NCBI RefSeq assembly: GCF_019249215.1 | Contig: NZ_JAESDI010000009.1 | Span: forward strand, 124,001 to 188,000 | Direction: 5' to 3' | Origin: Alteromonas lipotrueae | GTDB lineage: Bacteria > Pseudomonadota > Gammaproteobacteria > Enterobacterales > Alteromonadaceae | DNA length: 64,000 nucleotides | Shown here: positions 1 through 9,001 of the stretch, piece by piece | Layout of the letters: every line of letters starts with the position of its first letter | Numbering within the stretch: position 1 is the stretch's first letter | Notes under the pieces: generated by a model | Seen by the model: the letters and a program-made list of their open reading frames with translations, nothing else | Databases searched by the model: none | Told to the model about the DNA's origin: nothing | Program-made: the position numbers and the translations under genes

Positions 1-261
1 TCGTTCGGCCCTGAACTAACGAAGCAAAACCCACTATTTACTTACATCGCGTTAATAAGCCCAGGCATCTTTACTGGTTTATTTGTAGCAGGTTTAGTTG
101 GCCTGCGCCCAGACCGTACAGAAATAGTGCAAGCTGTTAGGCATGCTATACGAAGAAATCATGTGGCTGTGGTTATTAACTTGAAAAAGAGCCAATCGGC
201 GTCTGACATTGCATCGTTTTTACATTCGCGAAGCAAGAATGTGGTCGAAGCGGTACGCTAG
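1..261 (+). CDS. C-terminal part of a membrane protein, unknown function
   Basis: An open frame enters at the left edge and stops at a TAG at 259-261, giving 86 visible residues. The first part holds a hydrophobic, Gly-rich segment (about residues 10-38, FTYIALISPGIFTGLFVAGL) that is probably a membrane helix. A soluble tail of about 45 residues follows, with an alternating hydrophobic stretch (HVAVVINLKK) and a short helix. The real start lies outside the window. I do not recognise the family. The coding call rests on frame openness and plausible protein composition. Confidence 0.6.
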   Translation, partial: SFGPELTKQNPLFTYIALISPGIFTGLFVAGLVGLRPDRTEIVQAVRHAIRRNHVAVVINLKKSQSASDIASFLHSRSKNVVEAVR

Positions 262-280
262 TATCTCTTGAACCCAAATT

Positions 281-321
281 AGCAGCTTACTCCCTTATAA
301 CGTAAGTTAAAGGGAGTTGCT
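281..321. other. Hairpin between convergent genes (possible terminator)
   Basis: CTCCCTT at 290-296 pairs with AAGGGAG at 310-316, and AGCA at 281-284 can pair with TGCT at 318-321. It sits between the end of the partial gene at the left edge and the end of the DUF2878 gene. There is no clear T-run on either side, so terminator function is only a guess. Confidence 0.35.
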
Positions 322-329
322 AGACTTAC

Positions 330-863
330 TTAATCTTGCTCATCGTGAGCCGATAACTTTTTCGCCAGTAAAAAACACACCGGAAATACTACGCCCCATA
401 CAAGAGTCAAAATAAACAGCGTAATTAGCGGTGAGTATCCGAAGTTAACAGCCCCAAACTTCTGGCCACCAAAGTAACTTAACGGGGCGAAAACCGCACC
501 GCCGATCATTGCTAGCCATGGCTTGTTAGCAAATACACTCAAACTGTGTTGTATTGAGCCCCCTAGTGCTGCCCATAGGCACACCAGCCAAATGGGTACT
601 ATCCAATGAGATGCACCACCGCTAAACCAAGCCCCACGCTCAAAGCTAAATACCCCTGTCAACATCAGTAGTGAGTCAACCACTGTACCTAGTAATAAAA
701 CTGCTATCATTATTTTACCATCTGACTTTCGCAATGGTGAGTAAACAAGCCACGCGATCAGTAAACCCAAAACCAAAAAAGTACTTTGGTATAAAACCAC
801 TAACCACCAAATGGTTTGAAACCATAGAAAGTTAACCAATTTGATAATGAAACTGTTCGACAT
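330..863 (-). CDS. DUF2878 family integral membrane protein
   Basis: A 177-residue protein made almost entirely of hydrophobic segments, with roughly six membrane helices. Its layout matches the DUF2878 family (NFLWFQTIWWLVV near the start, then repeated short helices with charged turns such as LRKSDGK). The function of the family is unknown. I chose the ATG at 863 over the ATG at 917 because the upstream 18 residues (MFHLTFNCSIHIHKRANS) look unlike a membrane-protein start and the family begins near MSNSFIIKL. It is a single gene, convergent with the partial gene at the left edge and divergent from the phosphatase-lipid kinase gene. Confidence 0.75.
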   Translation of the reverse strand: MSNSFIIKLVNFLWFQTIWWLVVLYQSTFLVLGLLIAWLVYSPLRKSDGKIMIAVLLLGTVVDSLLMLTGVFSFERGAWFSGGASHWIVPIWLVCLWAALGGSIQHSLSVFANKPWLAMIGGAVFAPLSYFGGQKFGAVNFGYSPLITLFILTLVWGVVFPVCFLLAKKLSAHDEQD

Positions 864-1082
864 TGAATTCGCCCGTTTATGAATGTGAATACTGCAGTTG
901 AAAGTCAGATGGAACATTTACGGTACTGTTTGTCAGCCAGTTCACTTGTAAAGTTTTAATAAAACGTAATTTTTGATGTTTAATTTCATTCTACCTACAT
1001 AGATGCATATTAGTAATAAACAAAAAAAGCGGAACCACTGTATAAGTTAATTAAATCTTTGAACAAAGGAAATGTGAACAGT

Positions 1083-2741
1083 ATGAAGATGGTTAAATAT
1101 TATGTACTCGGCGCAATCTTAGCACTAGTGCTAACCTGGTTTAGCCCAACACTATGGCTCTCTGTCATCTTTGCTTGGATCAGTTTTTCACTTATTGCAG
1201 TTAGTAGCGCCTACTTGCTTAACTATCCTGCATTGTTCAGAAAACGTGAAGATGGTTCAATCCCTATTTATATTCGGTGGGTATTCGTTCCATTTTTACT
1301 GGGAAGCTGGTTGTACAATGAGTATGCAAGGCGTACCGACAAGGTTCCTCCCTTCCAAAGAATAGATGACCAACTCTATTTAGGTTGTCGCATGTCTTCT
1401 CAACATGTGGATATGCTGAAAAACAACAATATTAACGCTATTTTAGACGTTACCGCCGAATTCGATGGCTTAGATTGGACAGCCTATCAATTGGATTTTG
1501 ATTATTTAAACATTCCTGTTCTTGACCATACCAGCCCCACCCAAGAACAACTTACACTTGCAATTAACTGGTTAGATCAACAACTCGTTGAAGGTAAAAA
1601 TGTCGTAGTGCATTGTGCACTTGGTCGAGGGCGTTCTGTACTAGTGCTAGCCGCCTACCTTTTAGCGAGAGAGCCCTCGTTATCAATTCTAGATGCGATG
1701 GACAAGATTCAATCGGTTCGAACGACAGCAAGGCTAAATAAACATCAGTTAGCAGCACTGGAAAAAATAAAGAATGGTGGAAGCTTGTCATTAACTAAGC
1801 GCCTTACCCTCATTGCCAACCCTGTTGCTGGCGGGGGTAAATGGGAAGTTGAAAAGGCCGACATTCTGGCAAGATTGAACGAAAAATTTAAAGTCACCGT
1901 TAAAGAAACAACAGAAGAAATAAACGGTGAAGCCTTGGCTAAAGAAGCCTTAGCCGATGGGGCACAAATTATTGTTGCCTGTGGTGGCGATGGTACCATT
2001 ACTGAGGTGGCCAATGCCCTCACCGATAAGAATGTAACACTAGGGGTTATTCCCCTTGGTACGGCCAATGCCCTTTGTCAGGTACTTCATGGTTATGCTA
2101 GCAAAATTGTTCCCATCAGCACAGCGTGTGACGTCATTATTAACGGTAAAACTGCAGATATTGATACTGCCCAGTGTAATGGCAGAATGATGTTACTGGT
2201 TGCGGCTGTCGGGTTTGAAGAGCATATGATATCTGCCGCAGGACGAGGAGAAAAAGACTCTGGTGGACAATTTGCCTACCTTAAGGGGCTTTGGGAGGCC
2301 ATTGGCAAAAACGAAAACCTTGGTCTTCAGGTAAAGTTTAATGATGAAGAAGCCCAGCACTTAGAAACACCAAGCTTAGTGATCGCCAATGCTGCGCCAA
2401 TTACCACCGCACTCGCGCAAGGCGGAGACTTACCAGATGTGACTGATGGTAAATTAGATATCACGTGGCTAACCCCACAAGATTCATCTGACCGTCAATT
2501 ACTCTCTTTGGCAGAGCTCGTCTTTGGTCCTGAAGATTACAAAACCAGTTCAGACAGTATCAGGCATAAACAGTCCCCATCGATATCCCTTTATTTTGAC
2601 GAGGAAATATCTTACGCGGTTGATGGTGAGATATTCAGCGCAAGTGAAATCAGTATCACCACACACCCCGCGAGTCTCCGAGTATTAACGGGCATAGACC
2701 ATGCGCAAAATAACAGTCAATTCACGACAGAAAAACGATAA
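1083..2741 (+). CDS. Dual-specificity phosphatase fused to a diacylglycerol/sphingosine kinase-like domain
   Basis: A 552-residue two-enzyme fusion. Two membrane helices come first (about residues 5-50), then another hydrophobic stretch. Next is a cysteine phosphatase domain with the P-loop HCALGRGRS at residues 177-185 (Cys178 nucleophile, Arg184). From about residue 240 there is a lipid kinase catalytic domain of the DAGK/YegS type, with IANPVAGGG and GGDGT (301-305). The likely substrates are phosphotyrosine or phospholipid for the phosphatase half and a membrane lipid for the kinase half; both are inferred from family. The start is uncertain: TTG 1059 and GTG 1074 are in frame upstream, and AAAGGA at 1065-1070 could serve GTG 1074 or ATG 1083. 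It stands alone, divergent from the DUF2878 gene. Confidence 0.88.
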   Translation: MKMVKYYVLGAILALVLTWFSPTLWLSVIFAWISFSLIAVSSAYLLNYPALFRKREDGSIPIYIRWVFVPFLLGSWLYNEYARRTDKVPPFQRIDDQLYLGCRMSSQHVDMLKNNNINAILDVTAEFDGLDWTAYQLDFDYLNIPVLDHTSPTQEQLTLAINWLDQQLVEGKNVVVHCALGRGRSVLVLAAYLLAREPSLSILDAMDKIQSVRTTARLNKHQLAALEKIKNGGSLSLTKRLTLIANPVAGGGKWEVEKADILARLNEKFKVTVKETTEEINGEALAKEALADGAQIIVACGGDGTITEVANALTDKNVTLGVIPLGTANALCQVLHGYASKIVPISTACDVIINGKTADIDTAQCNGRMMLLVAAVGFEEHMISAAGRGEKDSGGQFAYLKGLWEAIGKNENLGLQVKFNDEEAQHLETPSLVIANAAPITTALAQGGDLPDVTDGKLDITWLTPQDSSDRQLLSLAELVFGPEDYKTSSDSIRHKQSPSISLYFDEEISYAVDGEIFSASEISITTHPASLRVLTGIDHAQNNSQFTTEKR

Positions 2742-2783
2742 GTAAAGATTACCGCAAACGCTATGTAAGAAATGCATTAATTA

Positions 2784-2820
2784 AGCGGCTGCTTATGTAT
2801 TGAAACGATAATCAGCCGCT
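2784..2820. repeat. 8-bp inverted repeat after the phosphatase-kinase gene
   Basis: AGCGGCTG at 2784-2791 is complementary to CAGCCGCT at 2813-2820 with a 21-base loop; flanking TTA/TAA bases extend the pairing slightly. It lies 43 bp after the stop of the upstream gene. No T-run follows, so it may be an RNA hairpin at the transcript end rather than a classical intrinsic terminator. Confidence 0.4.
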
Positions 2821-2930
2821 AAAAGCTTTACTTACAGTGACTTAGTGAACGCAATATAGTGGAACGCTTCTCGCATTGGTTAACGTGCTTTTTACGCCAC
2901 ATTTTAGTACAACTAGTTGAGGGATTACCG

Positions 2931-3374
2931 ATGAAGATTTTCGAAGCGTTACGCCAAGATCATGAGAAACAAAGATTGTTACTTAAAATTCTCGCTGAGA
3001 CCAGTGGAGACACGGCTGCACGCCGAGAGTATTACCAAGAGCTTAAAAATCAGCTCGAAAGTCATGCCATTGCGGAGGAGCGCCATTTTTATTCTCCCCT
3101 CCTTAAAAAGGATGACGCCGTAGAGTTAACCCGTCACGGTATTGCAGAACATCACGAAATTGATGAGCTAATCGAAAAACTGGATGAGACTAAAATGGAC
3201 TCACCAGGATGGCTACGTCACTTGAAATCGCTTCAGGAAAAAGTTGAGCATCACCTTGCTGATGAAGAGCAAGAGTTTTTCCAGGTGGCTGGTCGACTTC
3301 TTAACGATTCTCAGAAGAATAAACTTGCCGATGCTTACCAAGAGGAAATGGCAAAAGAACTTGCGCCTCTTTAG
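2931..3374 (+). CDS. Hemerythrin-like (HHE domain) protein
   Basis: A 147-residue, fully helical, charged cytoplasmic protein. Paired metal-ligand motifs are visible: QDHEKQR near the start, ESHAIAEERHFYSPLL, GIAEHHEIDELI, and EHHLADEEQEFF, which together give the His/Glu pattern of a HHE di-iron site. Such proteins bind oxygen or nitric oxide, or act in iron or redox stress; which applies here is unknown. The start is ATG 2931 because GAGGGA lies 6 bases upstream; a longer open frame to 2859 is not needed. It ends just before a strong hairpin terminator. Confidence 0.85.
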   Translation: MKIFEALRQDHEKQRLLLKILAETSGDTAARREYYQELKNQLESHAIAEERHFYSPLLKKDDAVELTRHGIAEHHEIDELIEKLDETKMDSPGWLRHLKSLQEKVEHHLADEEQEFFQVAGRLLNDSQKNKLADAYQEEMAKELAPL

Positions 3375-3407
3375 GCTCAAGTGTTACTCAAATCATAACG
3401 ATACGAA

Positions 3408-3438
3408 AAAGGCCAGTCATAGACTGGCCTTTCTTTTC
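3408..3438. terminator. Bidirectional intrinsic terminator
   Basis: AAAGGCCAGTC at 3408-3418 pairs perfectly with GACTGGCCTTT at 3422-3432 around a 3-base loop. T-rich sequence follows on the plus strand and A-rich sequence precedes it. It serves the convergent hemerythrin-like and YqaE-like genes. Confidence 0.85.
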
Positions 3439-3471
3439 ATGCTTGGTTTTACTAAAAGTTAGTAAAATAAA

Positions 3472-3630
3472 CTATCGTTTAGCGATAATGTACACGGCGT
3501 GGATAACACCAGGGAAGTAGCCTAACAACGTTAAAAGGATGTTTATCCAAAACTGAGCGCCAATACCAACTTGTAAGAACACACCTAAAGGAGGCAGTAA
3601 GATTGAAAGTATAATGCGAATAATGTCCAT
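3472..3630 (-). CDS. YqaE/Pmp3 family small membrane protein
   Basis: A 52-residue protein: MDIIRIILSILLPPLGVFLQ, then VGIGAQFWINILLTLLGYF, then PGVIHAVYIIAKR. This is the two-helix Pmp3/YqaE pattern with the LPPLGVF and LLGYFPGVIHA signatures. Family members sit in the inner membrane and are linked to salt and membrane-potential stress. AAGGA lies 8 bases before the ATG. The gene is convergent with the hemerythrin-like gene and appears to have its own promoter in 3631-3750. Confidence 0.9.
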   Translation of the reverse strand: MDIIRIILSILLPPLGVFLQVGIGAQFWINILLTLLGYFPGVIHAVYIIAKR

Positions 3631-3760
3631 AATAATATCCTTGTTTTTGAAGTAATTTCACAGTTCACCCACTCTAACTGCGGTATTTTAAGTTTTTAAG
3701 CAGGCTTTGCTTTTATAATGCATATATACTGCCAACAATAAGGAATTTACTGGCACACGT

Positions 3761-6097
3761 CTATTCGCCTAAAGGTGAATTTTCTAACCATTCTTCTAGC
3801 GCATGCTTAGCCAATGGCCGGCTAATGAAGTAGCCCTGCGCAATATCACAGCCCCACTCTTTCAAAATATTTAGCGACATCTCGTCTTCTACACCTTCAG
3901 CTACCACTTTTAAGTCGAAGGCAGCAGCTAATCCCAGCACGGTATGCACGATTTGCTTATCGTTGTCGTCGGTCGCTAAAGACAAAATAAAGCTTTTATC
4001 AATTTTGATAGTATCGACAGGCAAATTTTTCAAATACGCGAGCGATGAGTAGCCAGTACCAAAGTCATCGATGGCAAAATGGAATCCCCTGCTCGTCAAT
4101 GCGTTCAGGTTTTCAATGGCAAGTGAAGCATCGGCTACCAAATCACTTTCTGTGATTTCTAGCTCTAGGGCATCAGGCGAGAGAGCTGCATCGGTGAGTA
4201 AAGAAACCAGTTTATCGAGTAACGGCTTATTTTGAATATCTTGGGTTGATAGGTTCATGGCTACTGTAAAGCCATAGCCTTTTTGCCTAAAGTAGGACAA
4301 ATCAGTAATCGTTTGCTGCATAACCCAAGTTGTGACTTGTTCGATTAGTGCAGCCTGCTCAGCGATGGTAATAAATTCATCTGGGGGTACGAAACCAAGC
4401 GTCGCGTTATTCCATCTTATCAGCGCTTCCATGCTGCATACTTTCATCGTACTGAGATCAATTTTGGGTTGATACACCATAGAAAGCTCACTTTGATTGC
4501 TAGAAAGCGCACGCTTAAGCTCGGTGGTAATGGTTAAACGCCTAACGTACTTAGCCTCAAGCTCGGGGCGATAATGAACACACCATGCATTAGAGTGAAT
4601 AGCTTCATCGGTAACAATATTAACTTTACGAAATAGTTCTTCTGAGTTGGTGGCATCTTGAGGGCAAGACACCACTGCCATCGCCACTTTGACAGGGATA
4701 GAGATTAGGTTACTCTCGACGGGCTGCTCTAAAATATGTTTCAACGTTTCTAGTTGATTTTCATCTAACGCCGTATCGGAAATATAGAGAATTTCTCCCC
4801 CGGCTAAACGTGCAGATGTGCCAGGCCAGCGAAGTAAACGCGTAGCAAGTGCCTTGAGCGTGTTGTCTCCATTTGAATACCCATAAAGGTCGTTGGTCGT
4901 TCTAAAGCCAATAATCGTGATAGCAACAACCTGCAAATTTATATTCTCAGACATTTTTCCATCAAAATAACCTTCAACGTAATTTCGATTGAACAAACCT
5001 GTTAGCACATCATGTTGCGCTTGATACCGAATATGCTTTTCTCGGTGTTGAATGCTCTCTTGCATGCTATCCACTGCCGATGCGAGTTCACTTATTTCAC
5101 GTAACTTTGATGGTTTGTCTAGTGTAGCGCCATATTCACCGCCAGCTACCCTATTGACTGCTTTGACAAGGTTAGAAACGGAACTGCTGACATTTCGAGC
5201 CAGTAGCATTGAGAACCCCAACGCCACCAAAACTGCAATTAGGGTTAACACTAAAATACTTAATTGGATGTCGGTAAACGCGTGGAAGGCGTCTGATACA
5301 TCTACAGCTATAGTAATGCGTACAGGAAGCGCCGACATCGACACTAAGCTAACTTCACGACTTATGTAGGTATTTTTCTGCTTGAAAGTTACATCGACCC
5401 AAGATGGTGTGGGATCACCCGTTAAAACTGACTCTACTTGCGCAGGCGAAAGCGTTGACGCAATCGGCGTATTGTCACTAACATTGGTGATAATAATTTC
5501 AGCATCAACAAGATTTCTTAGTTCTTGTAGTAATGTTTCATCAAACTCCACACCGATGATCATGTAATAACGTAATGTCGGAATTTCTACTTTATAGAGA
5601 TTTAACTGTATTAATGAGTCATCAATGAGGAAAAAACCGTTTTCGTAGCCTTTTGCAACAAGTGAAGTGCTGGCTTCTAAGGTTTCACCCGGTGTAAAAA
5701 GGGCACTGTGAGAAGCGACAATAGTGTGATCTAAATTCACTAATGCAATCACATCGGAATTAATTCGCGACGCGTAACTTTCTAACGCAGTTTGTATAGA
5801 GGGTAAATCTGAGGTCCCCACGGCTTGGCGAAAATCATAAGAACGAAGAAGTACGTTGGAGACGCTTTTAATGATAGCTTGGCGGTCTTCAATTAGCCTA
5901 TGCAGCACCTTTTCGGTAACAGCAATATCTTGGCTGATATTTTGTTTAACCAAGTTGTTGGCTGACTTCCAAACCCCTGCAACAATGAGGAGTGAGGCTA
6001 TAAAAATTCCGCCAAGAAGCGTTCTAAAAAGACTTTGTCGAAGTGATATTTGCAACCTACCGCTCCCAGCGCACCGTTTTATACATAATACGTACAT
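3761..6097 (-). CDS. Membrane cyclic-di-GMP phosphodiesterase (sensor-HAMP-degenerate GGDEF-EAL)
   Basis: A 778-residue signalling protein. A membrane helix at about residues 22-45 is followed by a periplasmic sensor of about 230 residues (CACHE-like, inferred) and a second helix at about 278-300. Then come HAMP, GGDEF (DVLTGLFNRNY is present) and EAL domains. The GGDEF signature reads AGGEI at 432-436, so the catalytic Asp is lost and cyclase activity is not expected. The EAL domain is complete: EALIRW at 557, ELEITES, IDDFGTGYSS and VAEGVED. It should therefore hydrolyse c-di-GMP, perhaps with the GGDEF domain as a GTP-sensing module. The start at 6097 is tentative; an in-frame TTG (RLQISLRQ) is possible. 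Single gene. Confidence 0.9.
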   Translation of the reverse strand: MYVLCIKRCAGSGRLQISLRQSLFRTLLGGIFIASLLIVAGVWKSANNLVKQNISQDIAVTEKVLHRLIEDRQAIIKSVSNVLLRSYDFRQAVGTSDLPSIQTALESYASRINSDVIALVNLDHTIVASHSALFTPGETLEASTSLVAKGYENGFFLIDDSLIQLNLYKVEIPTLRYYMIIGVEFDETLLQELRNLVDAEIIITNVSDNTPIASTLSPAQVESVLTGDPTPSWVDVTFKQKNTYISREVSLVSMSALPVRITIAVDVSDAFHAFTDIQLSILVLTLIAVLVALGFSMLLARNVSSSVSNLVKAVNRVAGGEYGATLDKPSKLREISELASAVDSMQESIQHREKHIRYQAQHDVLTGLFNRNYVEGYFDGKMSENINLQVVAITIIGFRTTNDLYGYSNGDNTLKALATRLLRWPGTSARLAGGEILYISDTALDENQLETLKHILEQPVESNLISIPVKVAMAVVSCPQDATNSEELFRKVNIVTDEAIHSNAWCVHYRPELEAKYVRRLTITTELKRALSSNQSELSMVYQPKIDLSTMKVCSMEALIRWNNATLGFVPPDEFITIAEQAALIEQVTTWVMQQTITDLSYFRQKGYGFTVAMNLSTQDIQNKPLLDKLVSLLTDAALSPDALELEITESDLVADASLAIENLNALTSRGFHFAIDDFGTGYSSLAYLKNLPVDTIKIDKSFILSLATDDNDKQIVHTVLGLAAAFDLKVVAEGVEDEMSLNILKEWGCDIAQGYFISRPLAKHALEEWLENSPLGE

Positions 6098-6191
6098 TCA
6101 CTTTTTCTAATTCAGCTAGTAGCATAGCCCAATTACCGCAAGACTAATAGTCGCGAGGTTGGCGTAATTGTTCATTTTATAAAAAAATTAG

Positions 6192-6223
6192 AAACACAAA
6201 AAAACCGGCTAAAAGCCGGTTTT
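6192..6223 (-). terminator. Intrinsic terminator after secG-tRNA-Leu
   Basis: AAAACCGGCT at 6201-6210 pairs with AGCCGGTTTT at 6214-6223 around a 3-base loop. Read on the minus strand, it is followed by a U-rich tract (the complement of 6192-6200). It lies directly after the tRNA 3' end. Confidence 0.9.
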
Positions 6224-6229
6224 TAAAGT

Positions 6230-6315
6230 TGGTGCGGAAAGCGGGACTTGAACCCGCACGAGCTATGCTCACCACCCCCTCAAGATGGCGTGTCTACCAA
6301 TTCCACCACTTCCGC
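6230..6315 (-). tRNA. leuU: tRNA-Leu (anticodon GAG)
   Basis: An 86-base gene including an encoded CCA. The 7-bp acceptor stem (GCGGAAG with CTTTCCGC-side partners), the D arm with AATTGGTAGA, the anticodon arm CCATC-TTGAGGG-GGTGG, a long variable arm typical of class II tRNAs, and the T arm with GGTTCAAGTCC are all visible. The anticodon GAG reads CUU/CUC leucine codons. It begins 7 bases after the secG stop codon, so it is probably processed from the secG message. The same secG-tRNA-Leu(GAG) arrangement is known in Escherichia coli (leuU). Confidence 0.95.
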
Positions 6316-6322
6316 AAAAATC

Positions 6323-6796
6323 TTAGTTAGGTACGTCTGAATCGTCAGGCTTAGGTACGTCTTCCTCAGTAACTTCAGCCTGAGGAGCCTCAGCGTTGGG
6401 AGCCTCAGCGTTAGGAGCGTCACCCATTGGAATATCATTCGTGGTTGCTGCGTCTTTCGCAGGCGTATCCATAACAGGAACGTCCATATCAGCTGGCGCT
6501 TGAACCGGGGCTTCAACAGCCGCTGGTACTTCCAAATTATCCCACTCATCTACTGCACTTTCGCGGTTCGCTGTCATCGCGCCTAACGTAAGGCTGATAA
6601 AGAAAAACAAACCAGCGAGAATGGCTGTAGTGCGAGTCATGAAGTTACCAGAACCACCTGAACCAAATACTGTATTTGAGCCGCCGCTACCAAAAGAAGC
6701 GCCCATATCTGCACCTTTACCCTGTTGAATAAGAACAAAACCAATCAACAGCAATGCAACAATTAAATATGCTACCAGTAGCACTTCGTAAACCAT
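6323..6796 (-). CDS. secG: Protein translocase subunit SecG with a long acidic repeat tail
   Basis: SecG is a small inner-membrane partner of SecYE that aids SecA-driven export. The first 75 residues match the family: helix one (YEVLLVAYLIVALLLIGFVL), the conserved IQQGKGADMGASFG loop, GSGGSGNFMTR, and helix two (ILAGLFFFISLTLG). At 157 residues it is about 45 longer than E. coli SecG. The extra C-terminal part is rich in Pro, Ala, Asp and Glu and contains a repeated APNAE unit, mirrored at the DNA level by near-identical 15-bp units around 6378-6417. The gene lies between tpiA and tRNA-Leu with only 10 and 7 bp of spacing. Confidence 0.95.
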   Translation of the reverse strand: MVYEVLLVAYLIVALLLIGFVLIQQGKGADMGASFGSGGSNTVFGSGGSGNFMTRTTAILAGLFFFISLTLGAMTANRESAVDEWDNLEVPAAVEAPVQAPADMDVPVMDTPAKDAATTNDIPMGDAPNAEAPNAEAPQAEVTEEDVPKPDDSDVPN

Positions 6797-6806
6797 AATT
6801 ACCTCG

Positions 6807-7553
6807 TCAGTTTGCCGCTTGGCAAATTGAAATAAAATCTTCTGTCTTTAAGCTGGCGCCGCCAATGAGGCCACCATCTACGTCTTGTTGTGCAAACAAT
6901 GTTTTAGCATTATCTGCTTTAACACTGCCGCCGTATAAAATTCGTAACCCTTGAGCAAGCTCTGCGTCTACTTTTGCAAAGTATCCACGAATAAATTCAT
7001 GTACGTCTTGCGCTTGTTCAGGTGAAGCTGTCTTTCCAGTACCTATGGCCCAAACAGGCTCATAAGCAAGTACTGATTTAGAAAGCTCTTCAACAGATAA
7101 ACCGTTAACTAATGCGTCAAGTTGTTCGCCAATGAAAGACTCAACCTGACCACTTTCTCTAATATCAAGTGACTCACCCACACAAATGATAGGGGTCAAT
7201 CCACTTGCAATTGATTTCTTTGCTTTCTCGGCCACTAAGCTATTGCTTTCTCCGTGGTCGTCTCTTCTTTCTGAGTGCCCTACTATGGCGTACTTACAAC
7301 CAAGTTCACTCAACATGTCAGCAGAAAGGTCACCTGTATGAGCGCCATTATCAAGATGACTGACATCTTGTCCACCCAACGCAAAGGCTTGAGTAGAAAA
7401 TGCTGAAAGATATAGAGCAGGAGGACAAATAACTACATCAACATTATCAACCGCATTATTCTCAAATGCATCGTTGAACGTAGTGACCAGAGAACGATTA
7501 CCGTTCATTTTCCAATTGCCCGCTACCAGCGGCTTTCTTTTATTGTTATTCAC
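6807..7553 (-). CDS. tpiA: Triosephosphate isomerase
   Basis: This enzyme interconverts dihydroxyacetone phosphate and glyceraldehyde 3-phosphate in cytoplasmic glycolysis and gluconeogenesis. At 248 residues it has normal length. The N-terminal Asn-Lys motif (VAGNWKMNG), the catalytic His loop (YAIVGHSERR), the catalytic Glu and flexible loop 6 (AYEPVWAIGTGKTA) and the phosphate-binding LYGGSV and GLIGGASL stretches are all seen. It sits between glmM and secG, 10 bp before secG, so it shares their operon. Confidence 0.98.
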   Translation of the reverse strand: MNNNKRKPLVAGNWKMNGNRSLVTTFNDAFENNAVDNVDVVICPPALYLSAFSTQAFALGGQDVSHLDNGAHTGDLSADMLSELGCKYAIVGHSERRDDHGESNSLVAEKAKKSIASGLTPIICVGESLDIRESGQVESFIGEQLDALVNGLSVEELSKSVLAYEPVWAIGTGKTASPEQAQDVHEFIRGYFAKVDAELAQGLRILYGGSVKADNAKTLFAQQDVDGGLIGGASLKTEDFISICQAAN

Positions 7554-7648
7554 AATGCAGACCTTAGCCCTGTCTTAAAGCGGGCGTGATATTAACGATT
7601 TCAGTAAAAATATACAAGTATAAAACGCGAAATTTCCAGTTCTGCCAA

Positions 7649-8992
7649 CTAATTGGCGACTTTACGAACAGTTTCAGCAATATGCTCTGCCCACTTGGAA
7701 GAATGCCCTTCGTTATCAGACTCTACCATAACGCGAATAAGGGGTTCAGTTCCGCTTTTACGTAATAAAACGCGGCCCTTCTTGCCCAATGAAGCTTCTG
7801 CTTCTTCTTTAGCACCTTGCACATCAGCATGCGCTAGATAATCTTGACTAGCATCTTGATAACGCACGTTGACTAAGCACTGAGGATACATATCAAAGCC
7901 ATTACTTAAATCATGTAAATCTAAGTCTGAGCGCAACATTGCAGCGATAACTTGTAAGCCTGCAATAATGCCGTCGCCGGTAGAAGACGTTGCCAAATTC
8001 AGTATATGACCCGAGTTCTCGCCGCCAATTGCCCAGCCTTTTTGCTGAAGCATTTCCATTACATAGCGATCCCCTACTTTACTTCGTGCAAAAGGAACGC
8101 CTAGCTTGCTAAAGGCAATTTCTAACCCAAGGTTACTCATCAATGTACCTACAACACCGCCTTGCATGCGGCCATTTTTAAGTGCATCGCGGGCAATCAT
8201 ATATACAATTTGGTCGCCATCTATCACATTGCCTAAATGATCAACCATCATAATACGGTCGCCGTCACCGTCTAAGGCGAAACCAAGGTGAGCATTCGTT
8301 TCTTTTACCTTCTCCACTATCGCATCCATCGAAGTGGCGCCAACACCTTCATTGATATTTAAACCATTTGGCGCCGTACCAATTTCAATCACCGTAGCAC
8401 CCAGCTCACGTAATACATTCGGCGCAATATGGTAAGTGGCACCATGGGCACAATCTACGACTATCTTTAATCCGGTGAGAGACAGATCTGAAGGGAAAGT
8501 ACCTTTACAAAATTCAATATAGCGGCCTGCAGCATCGTTAATTCTGGTTGCTTTCCCTAGCTTATCAGAGGCAACGCATGTCATTGGTTTATCAAGCATA
8601 TCTTCTATAGCTAGTTCAATATCATCGTCGAGTTTGAAACCGTCTGCCGAGAAGAACTTAATACCGTTATCATAATAAGGATTATGTGAAGCACTAATCA
8701 CAATACCGGCTTCAGAGCGGAATGTTTTCGTTAAATAGGCAATTGCGGGCGTAGGCATGGGGCCTAGTAAACCGCTATCAATACCAGCAGCTGATAAGCC
8801 CGCTTCTAAAGAAGACTCTAGCATGTAGCCTGATATACGAGTATCTTTGCCAATTAGTACTTTATTGGTACCTCGCCCGGCAAGCACTTTTCCTGCTGCC
8901 CAACCAAGCTTAATTGCAAATTCGGGATTAATATTACTTTCGCCAACTTTACCGCGTATGCCATCAGTGCCGAAATATTTACGCTGCCCCAT
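7649..8992 (-). CDS. glmM: Phosphoglucosamine mutase
   Basis: GlmM converts glucosamine 6-phosphate to glucosamine 1-phosphate, an early step towards UDP-N-acetylglucosamine for peptidoglycan and lipopolysaccharide. At 447 residues it has the family length. The N-terminal YFGTDGIRG, the phosphoserine loop ISASHNP, the metal-binding DGDGDR loop and the C-terminal phosphate-binding [12 protein letters not shown] are present. AAGGAA lies just before the ATG. It follows folP by 9 bp, which indicates co-transcription; the pair folP-glmM is conserved across gammaproteobacteria. Confidence 0.98.
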   Translation of the reverse strand: MGQRKYFGTDGIRGKVGESNINPEFAIKLGWAAGKVLAGRGTNKVLIGKDTRISGYMLESSLEAGLSAAGIDSGLLGPMPTPAIAYLTKTFRSEAGIVISASHNPYYDNGIKFFSADGFKLDDDIELAIEDMLDKPMTCVASDKLGKATRINDAAGRYIEFCKGTFPSDLSLTGLKIVVDCAHGATYHIAPNVLRELGATVIEIGTAPNGLNINEGVGATSMDAIVEKVKETNAHLGFALDGDGDRIMMVDHLGNVIDGDQIVYMIARDALKNGRMQGGVVGTLMSNLGLEIAFSKLGVPFARSKVGDRYVMEMLQQKGWAIGGENSGHILNLATSSTGDGIIAGLQVIAAMLRSDLDLHDLSNGFDMYPQCLVNVRYQDASQDYLAHADVQGAKEEAEASLGKKGRVLLRKSGTEPLIRVMVESDNEGHSSKWAEHIAETVRKVAN

Positions 8993-9001
8993 GAAGGTTC
9001 C

